Origin: Thermoactinomyces sp. DSM 45891 | Lineage (GTDB): Bacteria; Bacillota; Bacilli; Thermoactinomycetales; Thermoactinomycetaceae | Direction: 5' to 3' | Assembly: GCF_900119485.1 (NCBI RefSeq) | Contig: NZ_FPJZ01000007.1 | Location: 1 to 40,289, forward strand | DNA length: 40,289 bases | Shown: one piece after another, positions 15,608 through 24,206 of the stretch | Layout: each line of letters begins with the position of its first letter | Numbering within the stretch: the stretch's first letter is position 1 | Notes under the pieces: model-generated | What the model was told of the DNA's origin: nothing | Databases searched by the model: none | Seen by the model: only the letters and a program-made list of their open reading frames with translations | Made by a program: the position numbers and the translations under genes

Positions 15608-16936
15608 TTAGATAATGTCGTTGTGAACGATATAGGACTCTTGCTTTGTTTGCTGAAGAGAGTACGTCTTCCGCATACAGTGGATAAATTCCTTATCATC
15701 GATTCCCTCATAACAGCTAGCAAGTTGCATCCACAGCTTCGCTTCTCTTTCTTTATACTCATGTTTTTCTGCTAGAGCCACTGCTTGCTGTAAATAATCG
15801 ATAGCCTCTGCTGCCTGTCCTCTTTTACGGCAAATCTCACCCATGACAGATAAATTCGAGATTAGGCGTGCTGCATCTTGATATTTCTTGGAAATCGTAA
15901 TAGCCTCGAGGAAATACTCGTAGGACTTGTCTAGATCTTTATTTACCATGGATAGGAGGCCGAATTGGGTATAGACACTCGCTAACCGTGCTCCATCTGG
16001 GAAAGATCCGCGTAGCTTTTGGGCTGTCTCTAAAGCTTGCTCGGCTAGGTGATATTTCTTTTGCTCTAGGTAGATTGAGCCAAGCAGTGTCCAGAGTTCG
16101 AAAAGAGAGACCAGCTTACTATTTCTTCTCGCAAGGGTAATTCCTTGTAAGGTAAACTGGATTGCTTCATCAAGGAAACCGGAGCGTTTCGAAAAGTCAG
16201 CTCGGAGCCAATAGAACATAAGTTTTGTTTCTATTCGATCCACTTGCTCTACTTCATCCCAAATCTCCTGTATTAATTGCATTCCTTCTGTGATACGACC
16301 TAATCGCTGTAGACAAACTCCTTTATTCCTTAGGAGGAGATGCCGGATATGAAGGCGCTCCCCTCCCTGTACCCAGACATTTAAGCCCTGATTTGCATAG
16401 GTGAGGGCTTGAGTCAGATTGTTTTGGAGATAAGCGATTACACCTAACATGAGGTAACCAGCCGATTCGATATTATTTTCCTGATTTTCTCCTTGTTGTA
16501 CACTGCGAATCGCATTATGAAAAGCTCGCTCTGCTTGGCGATACTTCTTTTTCGAAAAATAACATCTACCTTTGTAGTAGTAAACTTGAGGAATTAACGG
16601 GTGGTGATCATCAACAGGCATGCTGTCTAGGGTTTGTAAAGCTTCATCAAATTTTCCGATCTCACGAAGAGTACTAACGATTTGTAGCTGAACAAATAAT
16701 TCCTGTAATTCTTGTTGTTCTTTTTCCAGAATTTCAGGTAGTTTTTGGGCAGGGATATCTAATTTGTCAAGTAGATAGGTTACTTTTTCTGGGCTTACAT
16801 GCGCTACACCACGTTCAATATTACTGACAGTAGCAGGGGAGATGTTTTCGTCAGCTAAGTCTTCTAGTCTTAATCCGCGTTCTTTTCTCACTCTGCGGAT
16901 CACTTCGCCCATTTCATGCAGTGAGATTAGAGTCAT
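15608..16936 (-). CDS. XRE-type HTH regulator with C-terminal TPR array (NprR-like)
   Basis: The 442-residue protein starts with a helix-turn-helix of the XRE family (residues about 9-62, including DLADENISPATVSNIERG). The remaining ~380 residues are tetratricopeptide repeats, for example at 135-170, 290-330 and 370-410. HTH plus a long TPR array is the plan of RRNPP peptide-sensing regulators; the length is closest to NprR (about 420). The family binds imported signalling peptides through the TPR part. No pro-peptide gene is visible in the 92 bp after the stop or the 90 bp upstream, so the ligand is unknown. The RBS GAGGTG supports the start. It is divergent from the BrkB-type gene. Confidence 0.78.
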   Translation of the reverse strand: MTLISLHEMGEVIRRVRKERGLRLEDLADENISPATVSNIERGVAHVSPEKVTYLLDKLDIPAQKLPEILEKEQQELQELFVQLQIVSTLREIGKFDEALQTLDSMPVDDHHPLIPQVYYYKGRCYFSKKKYRQAERAFHNAIRSVQQGENQENNIESAGYLMLGVIAYLQNNLTQALTYANQGLNVWVQGGERLHIRHLLLRNKGVCLQRLGRITEGMQLIQEIWDEVEQVDRIETKLMFYWLRADFSKRSGFLDEAIQFTLQGITLARRNSKLVSLFELWTLLGSIYLEQKKYHLAEQALETAQKLRGSFPDGARLASVYTQFGLLSMVNKDLDKSYEYFLEAITISKKYQDAARLISNLSVMGEICRKRGQAAEAIDYLQQAVALAEKHEYKEREAKLWMQLASCYEGIDDKEFIHCMRKTYSLQQTKQESYIVHNDII

Positions 16937-17026
16937 GTTAGTTCACCTCGGTTTTTTATGTAAGATTGCATATCAGAAAAAAAGGCTATAAATAGATTAA
17001 ATGCTAAAACGGAAAGGAGAAAGGAG

Positions 17027-17884
17027 TTGTTAAACATATGGAAAATATGCAAAGAGGTAATTATTACAATTACGCATCGCTATTTGGAGGATCGGGTGGG
17101 TGACTTAGCGGCTCAACTGGCATATTATCTGTTACTTTCATTATTTCCATTTTTAATGTTAGCTTTCACGATCATTGGATATCTTCCGATTTCAGGTGCA
17201 GAGCTTCTTGAAACGATCCATCCCTATGCTCCACCTTCTACCTATGAACTTATTCGTAGCAATTTATATGGTATTATGGATCAAAAGAGTGGTAAAGTAC
17301 TTTCGATCAGCTTGGTGGCGACCATCTATATCGCCTCACTAGCATTCCACTCTATTATACGTATATTAAATAATGCGTATCAAGTAAAGCAAGAACGTAC
17401 TTTTTGGAAACAGTTATGGGTCGGCTTTTTTTTGATGGTAGGTATTTTAATAGGTTTGATTGTTTCGCTAGTTGTTTCTATATTTGGAGAAGTGTTAGCA
17501 CACACCTTGTTCCCTTGGCTAGGGGCAACATCAGGCTTTATTGATGTATGGTTGCTTCTACGTTGGTCGGCAGGGAGTATGATTTTATTTATTGTTTTTT
17601 TCTTCCTATATGTATTTGCTCCTCACACCCATGTTGGATATCGAGACGCACTCCCTGGGGCATTACTTGCTACATTTGGTTGGCAAATCAGCTCGTACTT
17701 TTTTGCGATCTATGTAGGGAGATTTGGCAACTACTCATTAGTGTATGGGAATTTAGGAGCTTGGATGGTGTTATTGGGTTGGTTCTATTTAAGCGCGCTT
17801 ATATTAATTATAGGCGGGATGTTTAATGCCACCCTCTGTCAGATTCAGACCAGAATGAAGGATAGTAAAAAGGAAGGCGGGTGA
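17027..17884 (+). CDS. YihY/BrkB family membrane protein
   Basis: A 285-residue integral membrane protein with about six membrane segments. The family signature DLAAQLAYYLLLSLFPFLM (about 25-43) opens the first, and residues near 175-200 are strongly hydrophobic. Once called ribonuclease BN in error, the family is now viewed as membrane proteins of unclear transport role. TTG at 17027 is the likely start, with GGAAAGGAG 7-8 nt before it; the nearby ATG is out of frame. The end overlaps the start of the next gene by 4 bp, so the two are probably made together. Confidence 0.85.
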   Translation: MLNIWKICKEVIITITHRYLEDRVGDLAAQLAYYLLLSLFPFLMLAFTIIGYLPISGAELLETIHPYAPPSTYELIRSNLYGIMDQKSGKVLSISLVATIYIASLAFHSIIRILNNAYQVKQERTFWKQLWVGFFLMVGILIGLIVSLVVSIFGEVLAHTLFPWLGATSGFIDVWLLLRWSAGSMILFIVFFFLYVFAPHTHVGYRDALPGALLATFGWQISSYFFAIYVGRFGNYSLVYGNLGAWMVLLGWFYLSALILIIGGMFNATLCQIQTRMKDSKKEGG

Positions 17885-18978
17885 ATCAAATGCCCCAATC
17901 AAAGTGGTTTTTGTTTGGCTATGGGATCGTAATATTGTTTTTAATTATACTGCTCGGAAGTCAAATTAGCTTTATCTTTCATCCGATTGTTATTTTTTTC
18001 CAAACTCTATTCTTTCCATTCCTCATATCAGGGGTCTTATTTTATTTGCTTCGTCCCGTTGTGGATATCCTGATGAAACTTCGATTTCCACGATCGCTTG
18101 CTATTTTAACCATCTATCTAATAGGGATCGGATTAATGGTTCTATTTGGATTTCTAATAGGCCCTCCACTGAGTGATCAAGTCGAGAAGTTAATCAAAAA
18201 TCTCCCAACGATGATGGACGTCGCGCAAGTGCAGTTTGTCAAAATGTCACATCATCCTTGGATTGAGCCGTATGTCGATTGGAATGAGATATCTCAAACG
18301 GTAGTAGGCTATCTGAAAACGAGTTACGCTGTCATTGGTGATAACATCGCTAATTTCATTAGTGTCGTTACGAATATCATCACGGTTCTGGTTACCGTTC
18401 CGTTTATCCTATATTACATGTTACGGGAGGGGCATAAAACGCCCGATTATTTCTTGCAACTGTTTCCCGAGTGGGAGAGGAAGCAAGGAATGGCGATATT
18501 ACGTGACTTAGATCAAGCACTAAGCTCGTATATCAAAGGTCAAGTGATTGTGAGCATGTCGATTGGAGTATTATTGTACATCGGTTATCTCGTCATCGGA
18601 ATCGATTACTCACTCCTACTGGCGATTATCGCAATGTTTACCAATGTGATCCCATTCATCGGCCCTTTACTCGGGATGATTCCAGCACTCATTGTCGCGC
18701 TGATTACCTCGCCTGATATGGTATATCAAGTGGTTATCGTTGCAGTCATCGCACAGCAACTCGAAGGTAATCTAATCTCCCCCTATGTGATGGGGAAAAG
18801 TTTACAGATTCATCCATTGACGATTATCTTGGTGTTACTAGTGGCGGGTAGCTTAGGAGGATTCTTGGGGCTGTTGCTAGCGGTTCCCACCTATGCTGTG
18901 TCGAAAGTGATCGTGGTGCATGCCTATCGTTTGTATGCGCTAAGGAGACAGGATCGGTCGCTTGGGATACATAAGTGA
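17881..18978 (+). CDS. AI-2E family (PerM/YtvI-like) transporter
   Basis: A 365-residue membrane protein of the AI-2 exporter/PerM family. Two N-terminal membrane segments are followed by an amphipathic region (about 95-150) and then a C-terminal membrane bundle with the family motif GPLLGMIPALIVAL (about 255-268). QQLEGNLISPYVMGKSLQIHP (about 290-310) is the most conserved stretch of the family. The GTG at 17881 overlaps the stop of the preceding gene; ATG 17890 is an alternative with the same RBS (AGGAAGG). Members export small molecules or sodium/protons; the substrate here is unknown. Confidence 0.87.
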   Translation: MNQMPQSKWFLFGYGIVILFLIILLGSQISFIFHPIVIFFQTLFFPFLISGVLFYLLRPVVDILMKLRFPRSLAILTIYLIGIGLMVLFGFLIGPPLSDQVEKLIKNLPTMMDVAQVQFVKMSHHPWIEPYVDWNEISQTVVGYLKTSYAVIGDNIANFISVVTNIITVLVTVPFILYYMLREGHKTPDYFLQLFPEWERKQGMAILRDLDQALSSYIKGQVIVSMSIGVLLYIGYLVIGIDYSLLLAIIAMFTNVIPFIGPLLGMIPALIVALITSPDMVYQVVIVAVIAQQLEGNLISPYVMGKSLQIHPLTIILVLLVAGSLGGFLGLLLAVPTYAVSKVIVVHAYRLYALRRQDRSLGIHK

Positions 18979-19172
18979 CTGATTGGATACGGCGGGTCAA
19001 TCCAATGTAGCGGTCATAGTACATTTATGTTTCCCTGGACCGCAAACAATCTCGATTCATCTATCTTTTAGCCATTCTTTCAATTTATGATTATAAATAG
19101 ATTTATATAAGAATCATTTCTCTTAATCTCCACATATTGTATGAAGGAAAACAATATGGGAGGCCTTCTTCT

Positions 19173-19718
19173 ATGAATATGATCGAAACGAAAAATGTGG
19201 AGCTTTCCCCGCCTTGGGTCACATATTTTAACGAAATCAAGTACTCAGTTGGGGTGGATCCTGGTGTAACAGTAGGCCCCCTTATTCCGGTTGGAGATGT
19301 TTATCTTATCCTTGTCACAGTATCAGGGAATGAAAAAGCTAAGGCCATCGCTACACTTCTCAATCCTACGAAAACCTTCGGGAATGTTGTAGTCTTCGTT
19401 GTAGTTATCGATACGCATGGAGAGTTGATTTCTCCTTTACCTTGTCCTTTAGACGCTTTCTGCCTCGCAAGTATCTTTCAGATTGCATTGACCGGTAATG
19501 AATTCTTTCAAGATGTTGTCGTACAACCTCAACTACCCGGCCAACCGTATGCTGTCTACCCTGTTTTCAAGCCAGAAGTCATTCAGTTTTTCAATGATGA
19601 TATATCAAATCTATGCAATACGTTTACTGGAGTTGCGGCAAGTGTATTTCAAGATGTTTTAAGAAATCAAATATGCGAAGTTTCTATTCTGTTTTCTACT
19701 AGTTGTGATGGGGCTTAG
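19173..19718 (+). CDS. Hypothetical protein, unrecognised family
   Basis: A 181-residue protein that is hydrophobic but has no clear signal peptide or membrane helix. It is rich in Val, Pro and Phe and looks beta-stranded (PVGDVYLILVTVSGNEKA at about 38-55, VVVFVVVIDTHGEL at about 70-83). It has four or more Cys in the second half. The ATG at 19173 is 9 nt after GGGAGG; the in-frame TTG at 19137 has no RBS. CATATTGTA (19133-19141) fits a sigma-K -10, but no AC lies 16 bp before it. It stands alone, with a strong terminator behind it. I do not know the family. Confidence 0.65.
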   Translation: MNMIETKNVELSPPWVTYFNEIKYSVGVDPGVTVGPLIPVGDVYLILVTVSGNEKAKAIATLLNPTKTFGNVVVFVVVIDTHGELISPLPCPLDAFCLASIFQIALTGNEFFQDVVVQPQLPGQPYAVYPVFKPEVIQFFNDDISNLCNTFTGVAASVFQDVLRNQICEVSILFSTSCDGA

Positions 19719-19743
19719 GGATCATAAACTTGTCTACAGTCTG

Positions 19744-19770
19744 AAAGCTCCTTTTTTAGGAGCTTTTTTT
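19744..19770 (+). terminator. Terminator after the hypothetical gene
   Basis: AAAGCTCC (19744-19751) pairs with GGAGCTTT (19759-19766) and a run of seven T follows. This is a strong Rho-independent terminator. Confidence 0.85.
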
Positions 19771-20012
19771 GCGTTATGAGGATTGTTTATTTTGTAACGT
19801 AACGGTTGATGATCCTTACACTTTATTAAGGTTATTGAAAGGTAAATCTATACTTTCTCATAATCCAGACTGCTAAACTAGTCCATAACTAGTTAATAGA
19901 GTGCCAAAAGGTATTGATCTATTAAGATAGAGCATCTATCAAAAGTTTATAGTAGAAAGGGGTGCGCAGCTGATTAAGTAAATGATTGTGGGGGATGTTT
20001 TCCACGAAATAT

Positions 20013-20025
20013 TGACATGTTGTCA
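20013..20025. promoter_or_regulatory. Dyad in the leader of the BceB-type permease gene
   Basis: TGACA-TGT-TGTCA is a perfect inverted repeat, 5 bp plus 5 bp around 3 bp. It resembles the TnACA/TGTnA halves bound by BceR-type regulators (consensus from memory, where the spacer is 4). It lies only about 20 bp before the start codon, which is unusually close. Confidence 0.3.
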
Positions 20026-20045
20026 CTGTTAGGGGGAAATGTACA

Positions 20046-21962
20046 TTGAACTTTCGGCAGTTTGCGTTTAATAACGTCAAACGAAATATTCGGGCTTATT
20101 CTGCCTATTTCCTAAGTAGTTCGTTTGCAGTGATGATCTTTTTTACCTATGCCATGTTTATCTTCCATCCTGATATGACGAAAAACCAAATGGGTAGACG
20201 AACTCAGATTGGAATGGAGGCAGCTGAGTATGTAGTTTTTATCTTTTCTTTTCTGTTCGTGCTCTACTCGATCAGTGCTTTTTTAAAAGCAAGGAAAAAG
20301 GAGTTTGGTCTTTTAACCATTTTAGGATCGGAAGGAAGACAACTAAAACGTCTGATCTTTCTAGAGAATATGATCATCGGCTCTCTATCAATCATCACGG
20401 GAATCATATGTGGAATGGTTCTATCTAAGGCATTTCTCTACTTTGGTGCGGGTGTTGTAGGGGTTAAGGAACTATCGATATACTTACCATGGAAGGCAAT
20501 GGGACTGACTACTACTGCCTTTTTGAGTCTTTTTCTCGTTATCTCTGCACTTACTTTATTCTTTGTCAGACAAAATCGAGTGATAGAGTTATTACAAGGA
20601 GGTATTAAACCTAAGCCAGAACCAAAGGTTTCCGTCTGGCTATGTTTATTATCAGTGGGTTGCTTTATCGGTGCCTTTTATCTAATGAAACAACCATTAT
20701 CACAATCAAATATGATATATATTCTAGCATTCGGGCTTACCGCTACTTACTTTTTCTTTACACAAATCAGTGTGTGGACCATTCGCTTATGTAAAAGACA
20801 TCGTTCCTTTTCTTGGCGAGGAACGAACCTTCTTTGGGTTTCGGAGATTGGCTATAAGATAAAAGATAATGCAAGGATTTTTTTTATGATCACCGTTGTC
20901 ACGGCAATGTCTTGTACCGTAATCGGAATTGTTCTTTCAATGGATCAGGTGAATAAAAGAGCATTTCATGAAAACCCATTTGCACTCACTTATACGGTAA
21001 TGAATGAAAAGGGAGGGAATTGGAAAAAAGAGATTGATAAGATTGATCAAGAGTTGAAATCTGCCAATGTAAAATTTGAAAAAATTCAGCAGGCATCTAT
21101 TGGCTCCCAATTCCGCGAGACTCAGGATCGGTACATACCGATGATGAAACAATCAGAGTATCAGCACCTAGTAGATAGGCTTAAGTGGAAAGATATTCCG
21201 ATTATAAAACCTGGAGAAACATTGGTTATTTCTCATCCTTCTATTAATAAGTTAAATACAAAACAACTTACTCTAACAGACGGGGGAGAAGTGCTTCAAG
21301 TAACCGACCAGTTCGTGGAAAAATCGATTCAGAGAGGTTCACTCTTAGTTGTTTCGGATGAAACATATAATCAGTTGAAGGTTTCTAGGAAAGGAAAAGA
21401 AGATGTGGAGATCTCCTATTTGATTCCAGATTGGTCGAATAAAGTGCTACCTAATCCTAACTCTCCAGAGGTGAAAATCGGGAAAAAATTGATTGATTTG
21501 CATGATCAAGCGACAATACCGGGAGAGGAGAATGGTTTCTTTAGCTCTCGTGCAGCATCTTATCTAATGGCCAAGCAAAGTAATAGTATGTTGGTCTTTA
21601 TCGGCGTATTTCTCGCAGCGATTTTCTCCCTTTCTAGCGTTAGTTTCTTGTACTTTAAGTTGTTTACTGATTTAAACCAAGATCAGCACATTATCCATGG
21701 GCTTTCTAAGGTTGGTTTAAGTAGTAAAGAAATGAAGTGGTCAGCTACTATCCAGATAGCTGCTCTCTTCTTTATTCCTATGTTGGTCGCAGCATTAGAG
21801 ACCATTATAGGCATGGAAGCACTAAAAGGAACATTTGCTGATCTAGGAAATACTTTCCTCCCTACCATGACTGGGATCGGTACCTTTTTCTTTATGCAGT
21901 TCATCTATTTCTTAATTGTTCGTGCGCATTATTTGAATCAATTAAAGCGAGTAATGGTATAA
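20046..21962 (+). CDS. BceB-type ABC transporter permease (FtsX-like)
   Basis: A 638-residue membrane protein with the BceB/VraG plan. About seven membrane segments lie before residue 300 (21-40, 62-81, 108-130 and others). A large extracellular domain spans about 300-511, and three more segments lie at 514-537, 565-590 and 605-632. These permeases, with a BceA-type ATPase and often a two-component system, confer resistance to bacitracin-like peptides that bind cell-wall lipids. The N terminus (MNFRQFAFNNVKRNIRAY) fits the family. TTG is the start, 9 nt after GGGGG. No ATPase, kinase or regulator gene is adjacent, which is odd, because the ATPase gene normally comes immediately upstream. Confidence 0.85.
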   Translation: MNFRQFAFNNVKRNIRAYSAYFLSSSFAVMIFFTYAMFIFHPDMTKNQMGRRTQIGMEAAEYVVFIFSFLFVLYSISAFLKARKKEFGLLTILGSEGRQLKRLIFLENMIIGSLSIITGIICGMVLSKAFLYFGAGVVGVKELSIYLPWKAMGLTTTAFLSLFLVISALTLFFVRQNRVIELLQGGIKPKPEPKVSVWLCLLSVGCFIGAFYLMKQPLSQSNMIYILAFGLTATYFFFTQISVWTIRLCKRHRSFSWRGTNLLWVSEIGYKIKDNARIFFMITVVTAMSCTVIGIVLSMDQVNKRAFHENPFALTYTVMNEKGGNWKKEIDKIDQELKSANVKFEKIQQASIGSQFRETQDRYIPMMKQSEYQHLVDRLKWKDIPIIKPGETLVISHPSINKLNTKQLTLTDGGEVLQVTDQFVEKSIQRGSLLVVSDETYNQLKVSRKGKEDVEISYLIPDWSNKVLPNPNSPEVKIGKKLIDLHDQATIPGEENGFFSSRAASYLMAKQSNSMLVFIGVFLAAIFSLSSVSFLYFKLFTDLNQDQHIIHGLSKVGLSSKEMKWSATIQIAALFFIPMLVAALETIIGMEALKGTFADLGNTFLPTMTGIGTFFFMQFIYFLIVRAHYLNQLKRVMV

Positions 21963-22015
21963 AAGTTTGTACTACAACAGGCGATCTTCTGATTGCACTT
22001 CTGAACTTTGGATCT

Positions 22016-22049
22016 AAAAATAACCTAGCACATAGCCTAGGTTATTTTT
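22016..22049. terminator. Bidirectional terminator between convergent genes
   Basis: A 13-bp stem (22016-22028 with 22037-22049) has A5 and T8 ends. It overlaps the stop codon of the minus-strand hydrolase gene and follows the permease gene. Confidence 0.85.
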
Positions 22050-23436
22050 TTTGCAGAAATAATAGCGGATCTCGTGCATCGGATGAGGGATTTGAACCGA
22101 CGTGCACCTCAAAGTGAAGATGGGGGCCGGTTGAGCGCCCGATTTGCTTGATTTGTGCTATATATTGACCTTTAGTTACTTTAGTGCCGACACGGATATT
22201 TCCATAGGGGATAGTATGACCGTACCAAGAAATGAGCCCATTGGTGTGCTTGATGCCTAAGTAATGGCCAAAACCACCTGGATTATCTTTATCTATATAG
22301 ATCACGCCATCACCGGCTGCACGGACTAAGGTGTTTTCGGCGCAAGCTAGATCAAGTCCACGATGAAAGTGCCCGGGCCTACGTTCCTTCCACCTGCCTG
22401 TAATTGGGCAATTGGCTACGGGCCAGACAAGTGTTCCTCCAGTATATTTCACATTCCCATCAATCGTAACTCTGCCTGTGAAGACATTGGCCTGTGAAGC
22501 TACTTCATTTACATAATCCCAACCACCATCACCCGCAAATTTTGAATCTAGTTTGTAAATCCCGCAGATGACGTTGTCCCCGTACGTGCTAACGGTTTGT
22601 TCGCCTAACTGATGGGTTGCATCCTTTTTGCAAATTCCTTTCTGAGAATCAGCTTCTTCTTTTAATGTTTGGGCTAAGTCAAAAATGTAATCTTTAACGG
22701 GTGCAAGGTTCGTTTCCCCAGCATATTTACCCATTCGCTCGGGAACTTTTTTTACATAATTTTGTGTCTCTTGAAACGGTGGGACTCCGCCATAACGCTT
22801 TACATTTCCCGCTCCAGCATTATAAGCGGCTAATGTGTATTTTATATTTCCATTGTAAATATTGAGATGGTTCACTAGAAGCTGGACACCGCGATCAATA
22901 TTATTAACCGGGATTTTACAGTCTTGAATACTCCACTGACGAGCTTGGCAGTTAGAGGGCATGAGTTGCATCAAGCCAACTGCTCCAGCAGAAGAAACGA
23001 CATTTGGGTTAAAATTACTTTCCTGTTCCATCACAGCGGCAACTAAAGCAGGTGTAACTTGATATTTTCGATCTTTGTTCCAACGATGGAGGGACGACTC
23101 GATGTACTCTTTATATTTCACATCAGGAACAGTTCCACTCACTTTAGAAGCATGTGAAGAGTATGGAGGGCTTTTCGCATGAATAGCCGCTAGGATTTCC
23201 CAAGGCATGTTGTATTTGGCGGCGGCCTCTTCGTAATAATCGCGAAATATAGACATAGTGGTTGTTGTTCCATCTTCAGGTAAGGCTTCCGGTTTATTTA
23301 GAAAGGGGATCACCATAAAGATCGTAAAGGTGATGAGTAGAAGGATCAAAATGCTAGGGAGCGTGCCCATTCCAATTAAAAGGGCCATAAGGGAATCTCG
23401 GTCTTTTCCATTTGGGTTAGTCGGCAGCATTGGCAC
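22042..23436 (-). CDS. Membrane-anchored lytic transglycosylase / M23 peptidase
   Basis: A 464-residue protein with one membrane anchor (about 17-46) and two extracellular wall-cutting domains. Residues about 115-235 form an SLT lysozyme-like domain: catalytic Glu139 in EQESNFNP, then SSAGAVGLMQLMP and AAYNAGAGNV. Residues about 335-460 form an M23 endopeptidase with zinc ligands His358 and Asp362 (HRGLDL) and His439/His441 (GPHLHFEV); WYGHT (404-408) lies between. Residues 71-95 look like a decayed extra SLT start. Two-domain wall hydrolases of this type are common in Gram-positive conjugation systems (CwlT-like) and in sporulation. GTG at 23436 is the likely start (AAGGTGG 7 nt upstream). 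It overlaps the previous gene by 20 bp. Confidence 0.87.
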   Translation of the reverse strand: MPMLPTNPNGKDRDSLMALLIGMGTLPSILILLLITFTIFMVIPFLNKPEALPEDGTTTTMSIFRDYYEEAAAKYNMPWEILAAIHAKSPPYSSHASKVSGTVPDVKYKEYIESSLHRWNKDRKYQVTPALVAAVMEQESNFNPNVVSSAGAVGLMQLMPSNCQARQWSIQDCKIPVNNIDRGVQLLVNHLNIYNGNIKYTLAAYNAGAGNVKRYGGVPPFQETQNYVKKVPERMGKYAGETNLAPVKDYIFDLAQTLKEEADSQKGICKKDATHQLGEQTVSTYGDNVICGIYKLDSKFAGDGGWDYVNEVASQANVFTGRVTIDGNVKYTGGTLVWPVANCPITGRWKERRPGHFHRGLDLACAENTLVRAAGDGVIYIDKDNPGGFGHYLGIKHTNGLISWYGHTIPYGNIRVGTKVTKGQYIAQIKQIGRSTGPHLHFEVHVGSNPSSDARDPLLFLQKK

Positions 23437-24019
23437 TTTCTAACCACCTTACCTTCCATGTATCGCCGTTGGGCTTTAATAGGATTGAGATAAATTGAGG
23501 TTCTGTAACAGCTTTGTTATCAGAGCCGGTAAAGGTAATATGGGCGATTAGCTCTAGGCGAATATCTTGTGTATCCTCGGTGGTTCTCGACTCGATTTTA
23601 AAATCTCGGAATTCCATTTTCTTCGTGTCTGAAAAAGGCTCTTTATATTGAGCTTTTAACATCTCGTAAAGAGAAGGATCTAGGTTATTTTTTACCCGCT
23701 CTACATGTGCAGTGGGCTTTTTTGCATCGTATTGATAGAAATTGTTAAAAAATGTAGTGAGAAATGGTTCTACTTGTGATCCTCGTTTTTGCTGGTTTTC
23801 TAAGATTTGTTTGGCTTCAGGATCTTGTTGATCTTTTTTCTTCGTCTCTTCTATATCTTGGGGAGGCGTGGTGGGAATCAAGGTAGGTGGCTTACTCTTC
23901 TCAGATGCTGATTGAGCCGCTGGCTGTTCAGTTTCGAAAGGGATTCTATTAATAAAGATAAAAATGAGGATGGCTGTAAAGCCAACTAATAACCAAAATT
24001 GAAATTTACTTAGTTTCAT
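23417..24019 (-). CDS. Single-pass membrane protein, possibly VirB8/TcpC-like
   Basis: A 200-residue protein with an N-terminal membrane helix (about 7-24) and a Pro/Lys/Gln-rich linker (about 30-85). A C-terminal domain (about 85-196) looks like an NTF2/VirB8 fold, with helices followed by strands (FRDFKIESRTTEDTQDIRLELIAHITF, ending FISILLKPNGDTWKVRWLES). TcpC-type proteins of Gram-positive conjugation have this layout and sit next to a wall hydrolase, as here. The link is by architecture and context, not by clear sequence identity. AAGGAGC precedes the ATG by 7 nt. It forms a two-gene operon with the hydrolase. Confidence 0.6.
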   Translation of the reverse strand: MKLSKFQFWLLVGFTAILIFIFINRIPFETEQPAAQSASEKSKPPTLIPTTPPQDIEETKKKDQQDPEAKQILENQQKRGSQVEPFLTTFFNNFYQYDAKKPTAHVERVKNNLDPSLYEMLKAQYKEPFSDTKKMEFRDFKIESRTTEDTQDIRLELIAHITFTGSDNKAVTEPQFISILLKPNGDTWKVRWLESANAAD

Positions 24020-24131
24020 CTACCTGCTCCTTAAAACAACAGTTTTCACTATAGTTAGATTATATAGAAAAAAAGTTGAAAAGGAAATAATTTGTAAAAA
24101 GACAATGGACATAAGGAAAACAATACAAGAA

Positions 24132-24153
24132 GGTCACCCATTTTAGGGTGACC
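24132..24153 (-). terminator. Terminator of the TNF-head collagen-like gene
   Basis: GGTCACCC (24132-24139) pairs with GGGTGACC (24146-24153). On the minus strand it is followed by a T-rich stretch (TTCTTGTATTGTTTT). Confidence 0.65.
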
Positions 24154-24206
24154 CGTATAGCTAACACAGAGAAGAAAGTGTGTGTTCCATTGGTTTGAGC
24201 ATCTAT

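Larger units (their letters stand above)
19719..20045. other. 327-bp intergenic region
   Basis: It contains the terminator at 19744-19770, two ACTAGT palindromes about 10 bp apart (near 19877-19895), and the TGACA-TGT-TGTCA dyad at 20013-20025 just before the permease RBS. No reading frame with a convincing RBS was seen, and no ATPase gene for the permease that follows. Confidence 0.6.
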
